The notes beneath the pieces are model-generated. The model saw only the letters and a program-made list of their open reading frames with translations. It was not told where the DNA came from and made no database searches. This document shows, one piece after another, positions 1 through 7,064 of a stretch of 44,371 nt of DNA (within the stretch, counting starts at the first letter, position 1; each line of letters begins with the position of its first letter). This DNA is from Streptomyces albidochromogenes (lineage in GTDB: Bacteria > Actinomycetota > Actinomycetes > Streptomycetales > Streptomycetaceae), in NCBI RefSeq assembly GCF_005981925.1, contig NZ_VBVX01000014.1:1-44371 (forward strand), given 5' to 3'. The position numbers and the translations under genes were made by a program.

Positions 1-131
1 CCCAGGGTTACCCCGCCGCCCCCGCGCCCGCCTGGGGCGCCCCGCAGCACGGCCACCACGGCGGGCACCAGCAAGGCCACTACGGCGGGCACCGGCAGAA
101 GGGCTTCGGCCGGATGCTCTTCTCGTCCTGA
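1..131 (+). CDS. C-terminal end of a Gly/His-rich protein (5' truncated by window)
   Basis: Reading from position 3, 42 codons run in frame to a TGA at 129-131. The tail has a proline/alanine stretch (YPAAPAPAWGAP), then a His/Gly-rich run (HGHHGGHQQGHYGGH), and ends GRMLFSS. His-rich tails like this often bind metal or are simply flexible, but no domain is visible in this fragment and I do not recognise the protein. The start lies outside the window. A strong hairpin at 147-184 follows the stop and probably ends its transcript, back to back with the minus-strand tRNA operon. Confidence 0.6.
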   Translation, partial: QGYPAAPAPAWGAPQHGHHGGHQQGHYGGHRQKGFGRMLFSS

Positions 132-146
132 CCCGACCGGCACACG

Positions 147-184
147 AAGCAGCCCCCGGCCGATGTCCCGGCCGGGGGCTGCTT
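147..184. terminator. Bidirectional hairpin terminator
   Basis: Perfect 16-bp inverted repeat (147-162 with 169-184, 6-nt loop) between the end of the Gly/His-rich CDS and the 3' end of the last tRNA-Val of the minus-strand operon. It is placed to terminate both convergent transcripts. Confidence 0.75.
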
Positions 185-189
185 GCTGG

Positions 190-264
190 TGGTGCGCGAT
201 ACTGGGATTGAACCAGTGACCTCTTCCGTGTCAGGGAAGCGCTCTCCCGCTGAGCTAATCGCGC
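190..264 (-). tRNA. tRNA-Val(GAC), CCA encoded
   Basis: On the minus strand the cloverleaf has acceptor GCGCGAT/ATCGCGC, D arm with AGCTCAGCGGGAGAGC, anticodon stem CTTCC/GGAAG with loop CTGACAC (anticodon GAC), and T arm ACTGG-TTCAATC-CCAGT. The 3' CCA is encoded at 190-192. It is the last gene of a five-tRNA minus-strand operon and near-identical in body to the next two Val genes. Confidence 0.95.
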
Positions 265-303
265 GGGATTCATTCAGTTGATCTTGCGGTCGTGCTGACT
301 GCG

Positions 304-375
304 TGCGCGATACTGGGATTGAACCAGTGACCTCTTCCGTGTCAGGGAAGCGCTCTCCCGCTGAGCTAATCGCGC
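304..375 (-). tRNA. tRNA-Val(GAC), CCA not encoded
   Basis: Same sequence as the tRNA at 190-264, with anticodon GAC and acceptor GCGCGAT, but the discriminator A at 304 is followed by CGC rather than CCA, so the tail must be added by tRNA nucleotidyltransferase. A 39-nt spacer separates it from the downstream copy. Confidence 0.95.
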
Positions 376-404
376 GGGACGGACACCCGTTTCCGGGGTT
401 CCAG

Positions 405-476
405 TGGACGATACTGGGATTGAACCAGTGACCTCTTCCGTGTCAGGGAAGCGCTCTCCCGCTGAGCTAATCGTCC
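405..476 (-). tRNA. tRNA-Val(GAC), variant acceptor stem
   Basis: Third tandem Val(GAC) gene. The D, anticodon and T arms match the two downstream copies but the acceptor stem is GGACGAT/ATCGTCC. CCA is not encoded. Its 5' end lies only one nucleotide from the encoded CCA of the upstream tRNA-Cys. Confidence 0.95.
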
Positions 477-477
477 T

Positions 478-551
478 TGGAGGTGGAGACGGGATTTGAA
501 CCCGTGTAGACGGCTTTGCAGGCCGTTGCCTCGCCTCTCGGCCACTCCACC
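478..551 (-). tRNA. tRNA-Cys(GCA), CCA encoded
   Basis: Minus-strand cloverleaf with acceptor GGTGGAG/CTCCACC, anticodon stem ACGGC/GCCGT, loop CTGCAAA (anticodon GCA) and discriminator U73 as expected for cysteine. CCA is encoded at 478-480. It is second in the operon, between tRNA-Gly and the three tRNA-Val genes. Confidence 0.95.
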
Positions 552-591
552 AGGAGTGAATGACAGGGGGTCGGGAAGATCCCCCACACCG

Positions 592-664
592 AGCGGACGA
601 CGAGATTCGAACTCGCGACCCTCACCTTGGCAAGGTGATGCTCTACCAACTGAGCCACGTCCGC
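592..664 (-). tRNA. tRNA-Gly(GCC)
   Basis: Minus-strand cloverleaf with acceptor GCGGACG/CGTCCGC, anticodon stem TCACC/GGTGA, loop TTGCCAA (anticodon GCC), T loop TTCGAAT and discriminator U73. CCA is not encoded. It is the first gene of the Gly-Cys-Val-Val-Val operon. Confidence 0.95.
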
Positions 665-704
665 TTGTCTTACCGGGGCGTTCCGTGTCCCGGCGACGTG
701 TTGA

Positions 705-732
705 ACTCTAGCGGATTCCGGGGCCAGTACAA
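705..732 (-). promoter_or_regulatory. Probable promoter of the Gly-Cys-Val tRNA operon
   Basis: On the minus strand, TTGTAC (727-732) is separated by 16 nt from TAGAGT (705-710), close to the housekeeping sigma consensus. Transcription would start near 698, about 35 nt before tRNA-Gly. Confidence 0.6.
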
Positions 733-794
733 AAACGCGTTTGTGCAGCGTGCTGCGCTGCCTCCGCCCCGGCGCAGGTCATCGCGGTCCGCTC

Positions 795-800
795 TAGACT
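795..800 (+). promoter_or_regulatory. -10 box TAGACT, leaderless pabB-like gene
   Basis: TAGACT ends 7 nt before the GTG at 808, so the start codon would lie at or next to the transcription start. No Shine-Dalgarno sequence precedes the GTG, which fits a leaderless mRNA. Confidence 0.5.
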
Positions 801-807
801 CGGGGCC

Positions 808-1872
808 GTGCACGACCTTCCCCCTTTGGCCCGCTTCGGCGGCCTTGTCGCCACCGATCTGCGCGATGTGACCAGCGATCCCGCCGCACTCGACTCCGCC
901 GGCTTCTGGGCCGTCACCGCGGACTTCGAGGGCGGTCTCGTGTGCGCCCGCTTCGGCGACGTGCGCACCGAACCGGTCCCCGCCCCGGTGCCCGGGGCCT
1001 GGCTCGGGCCCTCGGCCGGTGACTGGACGTCGTCGATGGACCGCGCCGCGTACACGGCCGGAGTGCGCCGTATCCGCGAGCACATAGCCGCCGGCGACGT
1101 CTACCAGGCCAACCTGTGCCGCGTCCTGACCGCGCCGCTGCCCGACCGGGCCGGTGCGCGGGCCGACGTGGACGCGCTCACCGCCCTGCTCGCGCGGGGC
1201 AACCCGGCGCCGTACGCGGGAACGATCCGGCTGCCCGCGCACGGCGTCGAGATAGCCACCGCTTCCCCCGAGCTCTACCTGCGGCGCGACGGGCGGACCG
1301 TCGAGTCGGGGCCCATCAAGGGCACCGGACGCACGGCCGGCGATCTCCTGGAGAAGGACCACGCCGAGAACGTGATGATCGTCGACCTGGTGCGCAACGA
1401 CCTCGGACGGGTCGCCGTCGCCGGCTCCGTGACCGTGCCGGAACTGTGCGTGGTCGAACCGCACCCCGGCCTCGTCCACCTCGTCTCCACGGTGCGCGCC
1501 GAACTCGCGCCCCGCGCCGGGTGGGCCGAGCTGCTCGGGGCGACGTTCCCGCCGGGCTCGGTCACCGGCGCGCCCAAGTCGAGCGCCCTGGCGATCATCG
1601 AGGCGCTGGAGACCGCGCCGCGCGGCCCGTACTGCGGAGGCGTCGGCTGGGTCGACGCCGACCGCGGCACCGGCGAGCTGGCCGTCGGCATACGCACCTT
1701 CTGGATCGACCGCGCCCTCCCCGGCGGCCCCGTCCTCCGGTTCGGTACGGGTGCGGGCATCACCTGGGGCTCCGACCCCGAGCGCGAGTGGGCGGAGACC
1801 GAACTCAAGGCGTCCCGGCTGCTCGCGGTAGCGTCGGGCACCTACCGGGAGACGGGAAGGACCGCGTCATGA
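808..1872 (+). CDS. pabB: Aminodeoxychorismate synthase component I-like, chorismate-binding
   Basis: 354 aa chorismate-binding enzyme, expected to convert chorismate plus ammonia to 4-amino-4-deoxychorismate for p-aminobenzoate/folate. The catalytic C-terminal fold is complete: PIKGTGR at 169-175, with Lys171 where PabB enzymes carry lysine and anthranilate synthases alanine; AENVMIVDLVRNDLGR around 187-201; GSVTGAPK; and a final GAGITWGSDPEREW. It is shorter than full PabB/TrpE (about 450-500 aa) because most of the N-terminal domain is missing. The GTG start is supported by a -10 box 7 nt upstream. The stop overlaps the next ATG by four bases (ATGA), coupling it to the ADC lyase gene. No glutaminase (PabA) is in the window. 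The role in primary folate synthesis rather than a secondary pathway is inferred. Confidence 0.88.
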   Translation: MHDLPPLARFGGLVATDLRDVTSDPAALDSAGFWAVTADFEGGLVCARFGDVRTEPVPAPVPGAWLGPSAGDWTSSMDRAAYTAGVRRIREHIAAGDVYQANLCRVLTAPLPDRAGARADVDALTALLARGNPAPYAGTIRLPAHGVEIATASPELYLRRDGRTVESGPIKGTGRTAGDLLEKDHAENVMIVDLVRNDLGRVAVAGSVTVPELCVVEPHPGLVHLVSTVRAELAPRAGWAELLGATFPPGSVTGAPKSSALAIIEALETAPRGPYCGGVGWVDADRGTGELAVGIRTFWIDRALPGGPVLRFGTGAGITWGSDPEREWAETELKASRLLAVASGTYRETGRTAS

Positions 1873-2690
1873 AACTCTGGGTCGACGGCGGGCTGCGGGA
1901 TGCGGCGACCGCCAGGGTGTCCGTACTCGATCACGGACTGACCGTGGGCGACGGCATCTTCGAGACGGTGAAGGCGACCGCCGGGCGGACCTTCGCCCTC
2001 ACCCGCCACCTGGACCGGCTGGCCCGCTCGGCGCGCGGCCTCGGGCTGCCCGAGCCGGACCTCGACGAGGTGCGCAGGGCCTGCGCCGCCGTGCTGGAGG
2101 CCAATCCCATGGCGCTCGGCCGGCTGCGGATCACGTACACCGGCGGCCTGTCACCGCTCGGCTCCGAGCGCGGCGACACCGGCCCCACCCTGATCGTCGC
2201 GGTGGGGGAGGCGGCCCGCCGGCCCGACAGCACCGCCGTGATCACCGTCCCCTGGACGCGCAACGAGCGCGGCGCGCTCACCGGCCTGAAGACCACGTCG
2301 TACGCCGAGAACGTCGTCGCACTTGCCCGCGCCCACGAACACGGGGCGTCGGAGGCGCTGTTCGCGAACACCGTCGGGCAGCTCTGCGAGGGCACCGGCT
2401 CCAACGTCTTCGTCGTACTCGAAGGCCGGCTGCTGACCCCGCCGGTCTCCTCCGGCTGCCTGGCGGGCATCACGCGCGCCCTGGCCGCCGAGTGGACGGG
2501 CGCCGAGGAGGCCGACCTGCCGATGGACGCGCTGGAGCGGGCCGACGAGGTCTTCCTGACGTCCACGCTGCGCGACGTGCAGGCGGTGCACCGGGTCGAC
2601 GGCCGTCAACTGCCCGGCGCGCCGGGCCCGGTGACGGCCAAGGCGATGCGGGTCTTCGACGAACGGGCCGCGTCCGACCTGGACCCGTAG
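1869..2690 (+). CDS. pabC: Aminodeoxychorismate lyase (fold-type IV PLP enzyme)
   Basis: 273 aa protein of the branched-chain aminotransferase / ADC lyase family. PabC releases pyruvate from aminodeoxychorismate to give p-aminobenzoate. Visible features are the N-terminal VLDHGLTVGDGIFETVK, the probable PLP lysine in LKTTSYAENV, and CEGTGSNVFV near residue 180, which binds the cofactor phosphate. Length and motifs fit the family. The ATG overlaps the stop of the chorismate-binding gene, and this pairing is the main argument for lyase over a D-amino-acid or branched-chain aminotransferase. The alternative cannot be excluded from sequence alone. Confidence 0.85.
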   Translation: MKLWVDGGLRDAATARVSVLDHGLTVGDGIFETVKATAGRTFALTRHLDRLARSARGLGLPEPDLDEVRRACAAVLEANPMALGRLRITYTGGLSPLGSERGDTGPTLIVAVGEAARRPDSTAVITVPWTRNERGALTGLKTTSYAENVVALARAHEHGASEALFANTVGQLCEGTGSNVFVVLEGRLLTPPVSSGCLAGITRALAAEWTGAEEADLPMDALERADEVFLTSTLRDVQAVHRVDGRQLPGAPGPVTAKAMRVFDERAASDLDP

Positions 2691-2745
2691 GCCGCCCGGC
2701 CGGAGGTGTCCGCCCCGCGGGGATGACGGACGGCCGTCCGGCGGG

Positions 2746-2751
2746 TAGAAC
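2746..2751 (+). promoter_or_regulatory. -10-like TAGAAC before the GNAT gene
   Basis: TAGAAC ends 8 nt before the ATG at 2760. No ribosome binding site lies between, so this gene is also likely leaderless. Confidence 0.35.
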
Positions 2752-2759
2752 TCCCCCTG

Positions 2760-3605
2760 ATGACCACGACTCTGCGGCCGACAGCGCCGCTTCAGCAGGG
2801 CCTCGACGGCGCGAGGTCACGTACGTACGACGTGTGCGTGAACAGCCGCCCGGTCGGCGCCGTCGAACTGTCCGCGGACCCCCGCGCCGGCGGCGTGGGC
2901 GCCGTCGGCCGGATCGCCGCACTGCGCATCGACGAGCCCGACCGGCGCCGTGGCAGGGCGACGGTCGCCGCGCTCGCCGCCGAGGAGGTGCTGCGCGGCT
3001 GGGGCTGTGGGCAGGTGGAGATCTCCGTTCCGGCGGGGGCGTCGGCCGCGCTCCGCCTGGCGGCGGCCCTCGGCTACACGGAACGCCGCCGCGTCATGAC
3101 CAAGGCGCTGCCCGCACAGCCGCCCGGCCTGCCCGGGGGCGTCGTGGGCAGGCCGATGACCGAGGACGAGTTCGCGACCTGGCTCGTCCACACCAAGGCC
3201 GGGTACGTCCGGACCCTGACCGCGCGCGGCTGGTCCGAGGAGGCGGCGCGGGCCAAGTCCGAGGCGGACCACGCGACCGCCCTGTCCGGCGGGGCCGCCA
3301 CCCCGGACACGTACCTGGGCGTTCTGGTCCGCGACGGCGCGGTGGTGGGCACGCTCTGGCTGGCGCTGCGCCACCCGCACCCGGGGCAGAGCGGGTCCTA
3401 CGTCTTCGATGTCGAGGTGCCGGCGGAGTGCCGGGGCCAGGGGCTCGGGCGGGCGCTGCTGCTGCTCGCGGAGCGGGAGACGCTGGCGGCCGGGCTGGAG
3501 CGCGTGGGACTCAACGTCTACACGGACAACACCCCGGCCCTGCGGCTGTACGAATCGCTGGGCTACGAACCGGTGTCGTACCACCTCTTCAAGCAGCTGC
3601 TCTGA
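2760..3605 (+). CDS. Tandem GNAT-family N-acetyltransferase
   Basis: 281 aa with two GNAT modules. The N-terminal half has an acetyl-CoA loop-like RRRGRATVAAL (about 62-72) and GNAT strand/helix LAAALGY; the C-terminal half is a full domain with VPAECRGQGLGRALL (loop near residue 224), LNVYTDNTPALRLYESLGY and a terminal hydrophobic strand. Such two-domain acetyltransferases transfer acetyl from acetyl-CoA to small amines or peptides. The substrate cannot be told. The second domain keeps the better cofactor motif and is probably the active one. It converges on the DsbA-like gene with a 24-nt gap. Confidence 0.85.
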   Translation: MTTTLRPTAPLQQGLDGARSRTYDVCVNSRPVGAVELSADPRAGGVGAVGRIAALRIDEPDRRRGRATVAALAAEEVLRGWGCGQVEISVPAGASAALRLAAALGYTERRRVMTKALPAQPPGLPGGVVGRPMTEDEFATWLVHTKAGYVRTLTARGWSEEAARAKSEADHATALSGGAATPDTYLGVLVRDGAVVGTLWLALRHPHPGQSGSYVFDVEVPAECRGQGLGRALLLLAERETLAAGLERVGLNVYTDNTPALRLYESLGYEPVSYHLFKQLL

Positions 3606-3629
3606 CGCGGCGTCGCGGGCCGCGTGCGG

Positions 3630-4136
3630 TCAGCCGAGCAGCCGGTCGACGATCGCCTCGATACGCGCGCGCAGCCCCTCCTGGCTCTTGCCGCCGTCCA
3701 GGCGCTCGCCGTCGATCACGTACGTCGGCGTACCCGTGACACCGATGGCCTTGCCCTCGGCCTGGTCGGCGTCGACGATCAGCAGGTGCCTGCCGTCGAT
3801 CAGGGCGGTGTCGAACTCCTCCGCGTCCAGCCCGAGTCCGGCCGCGACCTCCAGCAGCAGGGGCTCGCCCTTGGCCGCCAGCTCCTCGTTCCGGGCGAGC
3901 ACGGCCTCCACGTACGGCCAGCCCTTGCCCTGGTCGACGGCCTCCTCCGCGGCCTGCGCGGCGGCGTAGGCGTGCTTGTGCTTCTCGAGGGGGAAGTGGC
4001 GCAGGCGTACGTCGAGCCGGTCGCCGTAGCGCTCACGCAGGGCACGCACGTCGTCCAGGGCGGCGTGGCAGTCGGGGCACTGGAGCTCGCACCAGACGTC
4101 GAGGACGACGGGGCGGGCGGAGGAGGAATCGGTCAT
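3630..4136 (-). CDS. DsbA-family thioredoxin-fold oxidoreductase
   Basis: 168 aa thioredoxin-fold protein. The redox motif is C20-P-D-C23 (with an extra Cys16) after the first strand VVLDVWCELQ, and the cis-proline loop GVTGTPTYV has Pro137. Between them lies a helical insertion, as in DsbA/FrnE proteins. There is no signal peptide or membrane segment, so it most likely acts in the cytoplasm, unlike classical DsbA. The substrate is unknown. Start at the ATG ending at 4136; the upstream sequence has no clear Shine-Dalgarno. Confidence 0.85.
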   Translation of the reverse strand: MTDSSSARPVVLDVWCELQCPDCHAALDDVRALRERYGDRLDVRLRHFPLEKHKHAYAAAQAAEEAVDQGKGWPYVEAVLARNEELAAKGEPLLLEVAAGLGLDAEEFDTALIDGRHLLIVDADQAEGKAIGVTGTPTYVIDGERLDGGKSQEGLRARIEAIVDRLLG

Positions 4137-4292
4137 GGGGCCAGTCTTCCAGCCCCGGCCCCCGCGCCCCAACCGGGACCTGGGGAGGAGCGCGCCCCCG
4201 AGATCTCCCTGAGGTCCGCCGGGGGCATGGCCCGGCCGGCGCGGTCCGGTGCAGGATGGAGGGGAACGCACACCCTGGGGCTGGAGGACCGG

Positions 4293-4742
4293 ATGCTGGC
4301 AGAGACCATCTGTTCCGCGGTGTCCGCGGCCGGTCTGGGCATCGCCGCGATCACCGCGTACCGCAAGCGATTCCTGGCCGCGACGCGCATCGCCGCGTAC
4401 GCGCTCGTGCCGGTCGGGCTGGTGATGACCGGTGTCGTCGAGTGGGTTTCGGGCATCGCCCTCAAGCCGCAGGTCTGGGCGGGATTCGGCGTGCTCGCCC
4501 TGTCCTGGGTGCTCTTCATGACCACCAGGGCGGTGGAGCGCCGCGGCGGCGGCACCCGCAAGGAGCGCCGGGCCGCGCGGGCGGCGGGGCGCGAGGCAGC
4601 CGCTCCGGGAGCGGCCGCGCCGTCGCTCGCCGCGGGGGCCCCGGCGGCCGCGCCGCAGCGGCGGCAGGGGTCCGGCGCGAAGGCGCGGGGCGGCGACGAT
4701 TTCAGCGACATCGAGGCGATCCTGAAGAAGCACGGCATCTGA
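4293..4742 (+). CDS. Small membrane protein with basic, Ala-rich tail
   Basis: 149 aa. The ATG follows GGAGG (4283-4287) with good spacing. Three hydrophobic stretches (about residues 4-20, 32-50 and 63-80) are followed by a basic stretch (RRGGGTRKERRAARAAGRE), a long Ala/Pro linker and a short terminal motif DFSDIEAILKKHGI that looks structured. No catalytic motif is seen. The function is not recognised. The acidic/amphipathic end may dock a partner, but this is speculation. Confidence 0.75.
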   Translation: MLAETICSAVSAAGLGIAAITAYRKRFLAATRIAAYALVPVGLVMTGVVEWVSGIALKPQVWAGFGVLALSWVLFMTTRAVERRGGGTRKERRAARAAGREAAAPGAAAPSLAAGAPAAAPQRRQGSGAKARGGDDFSDIEAILKKHGI

Positions 4743-4937
4743 GGAAGCACGTCATCCGCGCGGGCACGCCATGGGCGGCCCGGCGCGCGGCGGTGCGGCT
4801 TGTGAAGCGAAAGCTGGCAACTCGGATGCCGAAGTGATCAGTGGAAGATCGCGTATGGCCAAGATCCGGCGAACTGCGGGCGCAGGTGGGCGTGTTGGTC
4901 GTAGGGGGTGGTCGGCCTGCGTCATCATCGGCCCGAG

Positions 4938-5090
4938 ATGCTGGACACATCCCGGGGCGAGGCCCCCGCACCCACCGAAGAACCGCGCGGCTGCCTGTTC
5001 GCGCTTTCCCAGCCACCCCTGATGATCTTCCTCGGGGTGATCGGCTTCCTGTTGCTGATGGCCGCGATGCACGACCTCTTCCTGCTGTGA
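4938..5090 (+). CDS. 50-aa single-span membrane peptide
   Basis: Short open frame MLDTSRGEAPAPTEEP followed by a hydrophobic segment (PPLMIFLGVIGFLLLMAAMHDLFLL). The C-terminus lies just after the single transmembrane helix. Third-position GC bias and composition suggest a real gene. A longer GTG start at 4908 is possible. It is convergent with the CGNR regulator gene. The 195 bases upstream (4743-4937) hold no other gene that I can support. Confidence 0.6.
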   Translation: MLDTSRGEAPAPTEEPRGCLFALSQPPLMIFLGVIGFLLLMAAMHDLFLL

Positions 5091-5123
5091 GGCCCCTGCT
5101 GCCGGGCGGCGCCGCGCGCCGCG

Positions 5124-5681
5124 TCAGCCCGCGGCTTCCTTGCGCCGCGCCCGGTACGCCGCCACGTGCAGCCGGTTGCCGCAGGTGCGGCTGTCGCAGT
5201 AGCGGCGGGACCGGTTGCGCGACAGGTCGACGAAGGCCCGTCGGCAGTCCGGTGCCTCGCACCGGCGCAGCCGCTCCTGCTCGCCCGAGACCACGATGAA
5301 GGCCAGCGCCATGCCGCAGTCCGCCGCGAGGTGGTCGGCGATCGAGGCGCCGGGCGCGAAGTAGTGCACGTGCCAGTCGAAGCCGTCGTGGTCGGTCAGC
5401 CGGGGCGTGGTGCCGGCGGCCGCCACGAGCTGGTTGATCAGCTCCGCACAGGCCCGGGGGTCGGGCGCCGCGAACACCTGCGCGAAGCGCCCTCGCACGT
5501 CCCGTACGGCCCTCAGGTCCGCGCCGGTGAGCGTTCCCACGTCGCTGACGTGGTGGAGGCGCACAAAGCCGTACAGCGCCTCGATGTCGGCGAGCCGGTC
5601 GCCCTGGTCGCTCTCCGGTGCCGTGTTCACCAGATCGACGACGACGTCGAGGGCGCGCCGGGTGTCGTGGGGGATCAGCAC
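5124..5681 (-). CDS. CGNR zinc-finger transcriptional regulator
   Basis: 185 aa. The N-terminal part (about 1-135) matches the ABATE-like stress-sensing domain found with this finger (VVDLVNTAPES, DLRAVRDVRGRFAQV). The C-terminal finger has Cys141, Cys146, Cys162 and Cys167, the last in the signature CGNR, within RRCEAPDCRRAF...RYCDSRTCGNR. Proteins of this type are probably DNA-binding regulators; the target is unknown. It starts with GTG at 5681, preceded by AGGGAG at proper spacing. A -10 box TAAAGT lies at 5730-5735. Confidence 0.85.
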   Translation of the reverse strand: MLIPHDTRRALDVVVDLVNTAPESDQGDRLADIEALYGFVRLHHVSDVGTLTGADLRAVRDVRGRFAQVFAAPDPRACAELINQLVAAAGTTPRLTDHDGFDWHVHYFAPGASIADHLAADCGMALAFIVVSGEQERLRRCEAPDCRRAFVDLSRNRSRRYCDSRTCGNRLHVAAYRARRKEAAG

Positions 5682-5729
5682 GATTCGCTCCCTGGCCTGC
5701 CGCGGGCGGGCGCCCGCAGATGCCGGACG

Positions 5730-5735
5730 ACTTTA
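5730..5735 (-). promoter_or_regulatory. -10 box TAAAGT for the CGNR gene
   Basis: Minus-strand TAAAGT about 48 nt upstream of the GTG, giving a leader of about 42 nt that contains the Shine-Dalgarno. No convincing -35 is seen. Confidence 0.4.
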
Positions 5736-5754
5736 GCGGCTCGTGCGTGAAGCG

Positions 5755-5800
5755 CACCGGCGCCGTCGCCGCGGTGGTATCCGCGGAGACGGCGCCGGTG
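5755..5800 (-). terminator. Nested hairpin terminator after ssgB
   Basis: A 13-bp perfect stem (5755-5767 with 5788-5800) with a smaller inner hairpin, between the ssgB stop and the CGNR gene on the same strand. It lacks a long U tract, as is usual in Streptomyces. Confidence 0.6.
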
Positions 5801-5872
5801 TGTGCCGTATGCAGTTGTCCGCCCCTCGCCGTCGCCCCGAGTCGGACGGCGCTGGGTGGCTCTCGGTCTGGC

Positions 5873-6286
5873 TCAGTTCTCCGCCAGGATGTGTGAGAGT
5901 TCGGTGTCGAGGTCGAAGTGGCGATGCTCGGTGCCCGGTGGAACCGCGGCGTCCGTCCGCTTGAGGAACGATTCCAGGGCCCGCGCCGGGGCCTCGAGCA
6001 AGGCTTCTCCTTCCGGGGAGCTCAGTGCGATGCAGACGACACCCTGGCCGTGGCTGCGGGACGGCCAGACTCTGACGTCTCCGGTACCGGTGGGCCGGTG
6101 CAGGCCCTCGGCGAGGAGATCGCGGGCGAACACCCACTCGACGGTTTCCTCGGCTCCGGTGTGGAAGGTGGCATGCACGGCATAGGGATCGGCCGTGTCA
6201 TACCGCAGGCCCGCGGGTACAGGCAGTGATGACTCGCTCGACACTACGAGGCGCAGGTGCAGCTCGCAGCTGACCGTGGTGTTCAT
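5873..6286 (-). CDS. ssgB: SsgB, sporulation-specific cell division activator
   Basis: 137 aa, starting MNTTVSCELHLRLVV and ending HILAEN, the highly conserved SsgB sequence of streptomycetes. SsgB belongs to the SsgA-like proteins and, in work on S. coelicolor, recruits FtsZ to future septum sites during sporulation of aerial hyphae. The protein is cytoplasmic, without membrane segments. Residue 128 is threonine, a position reported to vary within the genus. It starts at ATG 6286, with a weak AAAGG upstream. A possible stress-sigma-type promoter lies at 6346-6371, and a nested hairpin follows the gene. Confidence 0.96.
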   Translation of the reverse strand: MNTTVSCELHLRLVVSSESSLPVPAGLRYDTADPYAVHATFHTGAEETVEWVFARDLLAEGLHRPTGTGDVRVWPSRSHGQGVVCIALSSPEGEALLEAPARALESFLKRTDAAVPPGTEHRHFDLDTELSHILAEN

Positions 6287-6345
6287 AAGCGCCAGGGCCT
6301 TTCGCTCAGTGTGCGCTCGGGGATTCGCACGTCGGCGAAATCGAC

Positions 6346-6371
6346 ATGCCACCTACGGTGTCGTTGTAAAC
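6346..6371 (-). promoter_or_regulatory. Possible SigB/SigH-type promoter of ssgB
   Basis: On the minus strand GTTT (6368-6371), a 16-nt spacer and TGGCAT (6346-6351) resemble the GTTT-N14..16-GGGTAT pattern of SigB-family promoters. ssgB of S. coelicolor is known to depend on sigma H. The -10 match is only partial (4 of 6). Confidence 0.35.
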
Positions 6372-6463
6372 CCCTCTGACCTTTTTGCGGCGCTTCAGGT
6401 ACCTCGTACGGCGGAGTGACACTTGAGGCAGTACGACCATTCCAGCCACGCGATCACGTCCGG

Positions 6464-6469
6464 TAGGTT
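6464..6469 (+). promoter_or_regulatory. -10 box TAGGTT, leaderless PGPGW gene
   Basis: TAGGTT ends 7 nt before the ATG at 6477, with no Shine-Dalgarno between. Confidence 0.5.
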
Positions 6470-6476
6470 GGGCTTC

Positions 6477-6932
6477 ATGAACGCGGAGAGTAACGAGCGG
6501 GAAGAAGTCGTCGGCCCGGCGACCGCAGAGCCCGCCGAGGGGGGCGCGACCGGGGGCGAGCGGGAGCTCGGGTCGCGGGCGCCGCAGGTCGTCAAGCGCT
6601 ATCGCACCCTGCACCTGAGCTGGCAGGTCGGGGTCTTCGTCATCGGTCTGGCGGTCGTGGCGGCGGGCGTGGTCATGCTGCCGCTGCCGGGACCCGGCTG
6701 GCTGGTGATCTTCGGCGGCATGGCGATCTGGGCCACCGAGTTCGTGTGGGCACAGCTGGTCCTGCGCTGGACGAAGCGGAAGGTCACCGAGGCGGCGCAG
6801 AAGGCGCTCGACCCCAGGGTCCGGCGGCGCAACCTGATCCTGACGACGGTCGGTCTGGTGATCGTCGCGGTGCTGGTCGGGATCTACGTCTGGAAGTTCG
6901 GCATGGCGATGCCCTGGAACATCGACGAGTGA
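6477..6932 (+). CDS. TIGR02611-type PGPGW transmembrane protein
   Basis: 151 aa. After an acidic 35-residue head come two close membrane segments (about 50-70 and 76-95) separated by the signature PGPGW at 71-75, then a basic loop (RWTKRKVTEAAQKALDPRVRRR) and a last membrane segment near 118-140. This arrangement defines a small family of actinobacterial membrane proteins of unknown function. The ATG at 6477 is chosen because a -10 box sits 7 nt upstream. The tRNA-Val(CAC) gene follows 54 nt after the stop. Confidence 0.85.
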   Translation: MNAESNEREEVVGPATAEPAEGGATGGERELGSRAPQVVKRYRTLHLSWQVGVFVIGLAVVAAGVVMLPLPGPGWLVIFGGMAIWATEFVWAQLVLRWTKRKVTEAAQKALDPRVRRRNLILTTVGLVIVAVLVGIYVWKFGMAMPWNIDE

Positions 6933-6967
6933 CCGGCAGGGGGTTCGGGGGACCCGCTGACATGGGG

Positions 6968-6973
6968 TAATGT
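6968..6973 (+). promoter_or_regulatory. -10 box TAATGT for tRNA-Val(CAC) copy 1
   Basis: TAATGT ends 13 nt before the mature tRNA 5' end. A poor -35 candidate TTCGGG lies 18 nt further upstream (6944-6949). Confidence 0.4.
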
Positions 6974-6986
6974 GTGCGGAGCGCCG

Positions 6987-7058
6987 GGGCGATTAGCTCA
7001 GTGGGAGAGCGCTTCGTTCACACCGAAGAGGTCACTGGTTCGAACCCAGTATCGCCCA
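6987..7058 (+). tRNA. tRNA-Val(CAC), copy 1
   Basis: Acceptor GGGCGAT/ATCGCCC, D arm AGCTCAGTGGGAGAGC, anticodon stem CTTCG/CGAAG with loop TTCACAC (anticodon CAC), T arm ACTGG-TTCGAAC-CCAGT, discriminator A. CCA is not encoded. It is a single-gene unit followed by a strong terminator hairpin. Confidence 0.95.
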
Positions 7059-7064
7059 CCCGGA

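Noticed and set aside
190-664. tRNA cluster as an integration site with attL/attR and an integrase
   Set aside because: No integrase, excisionase or phage gene is in the window, and the Val repeats are full-length tRNA genes rather than att fragments.
467-871. Short open frames across the tRNA operon and its promoter
   Set aside because: They lie on tRNA genes and their promoter and encode no recognisable protein.
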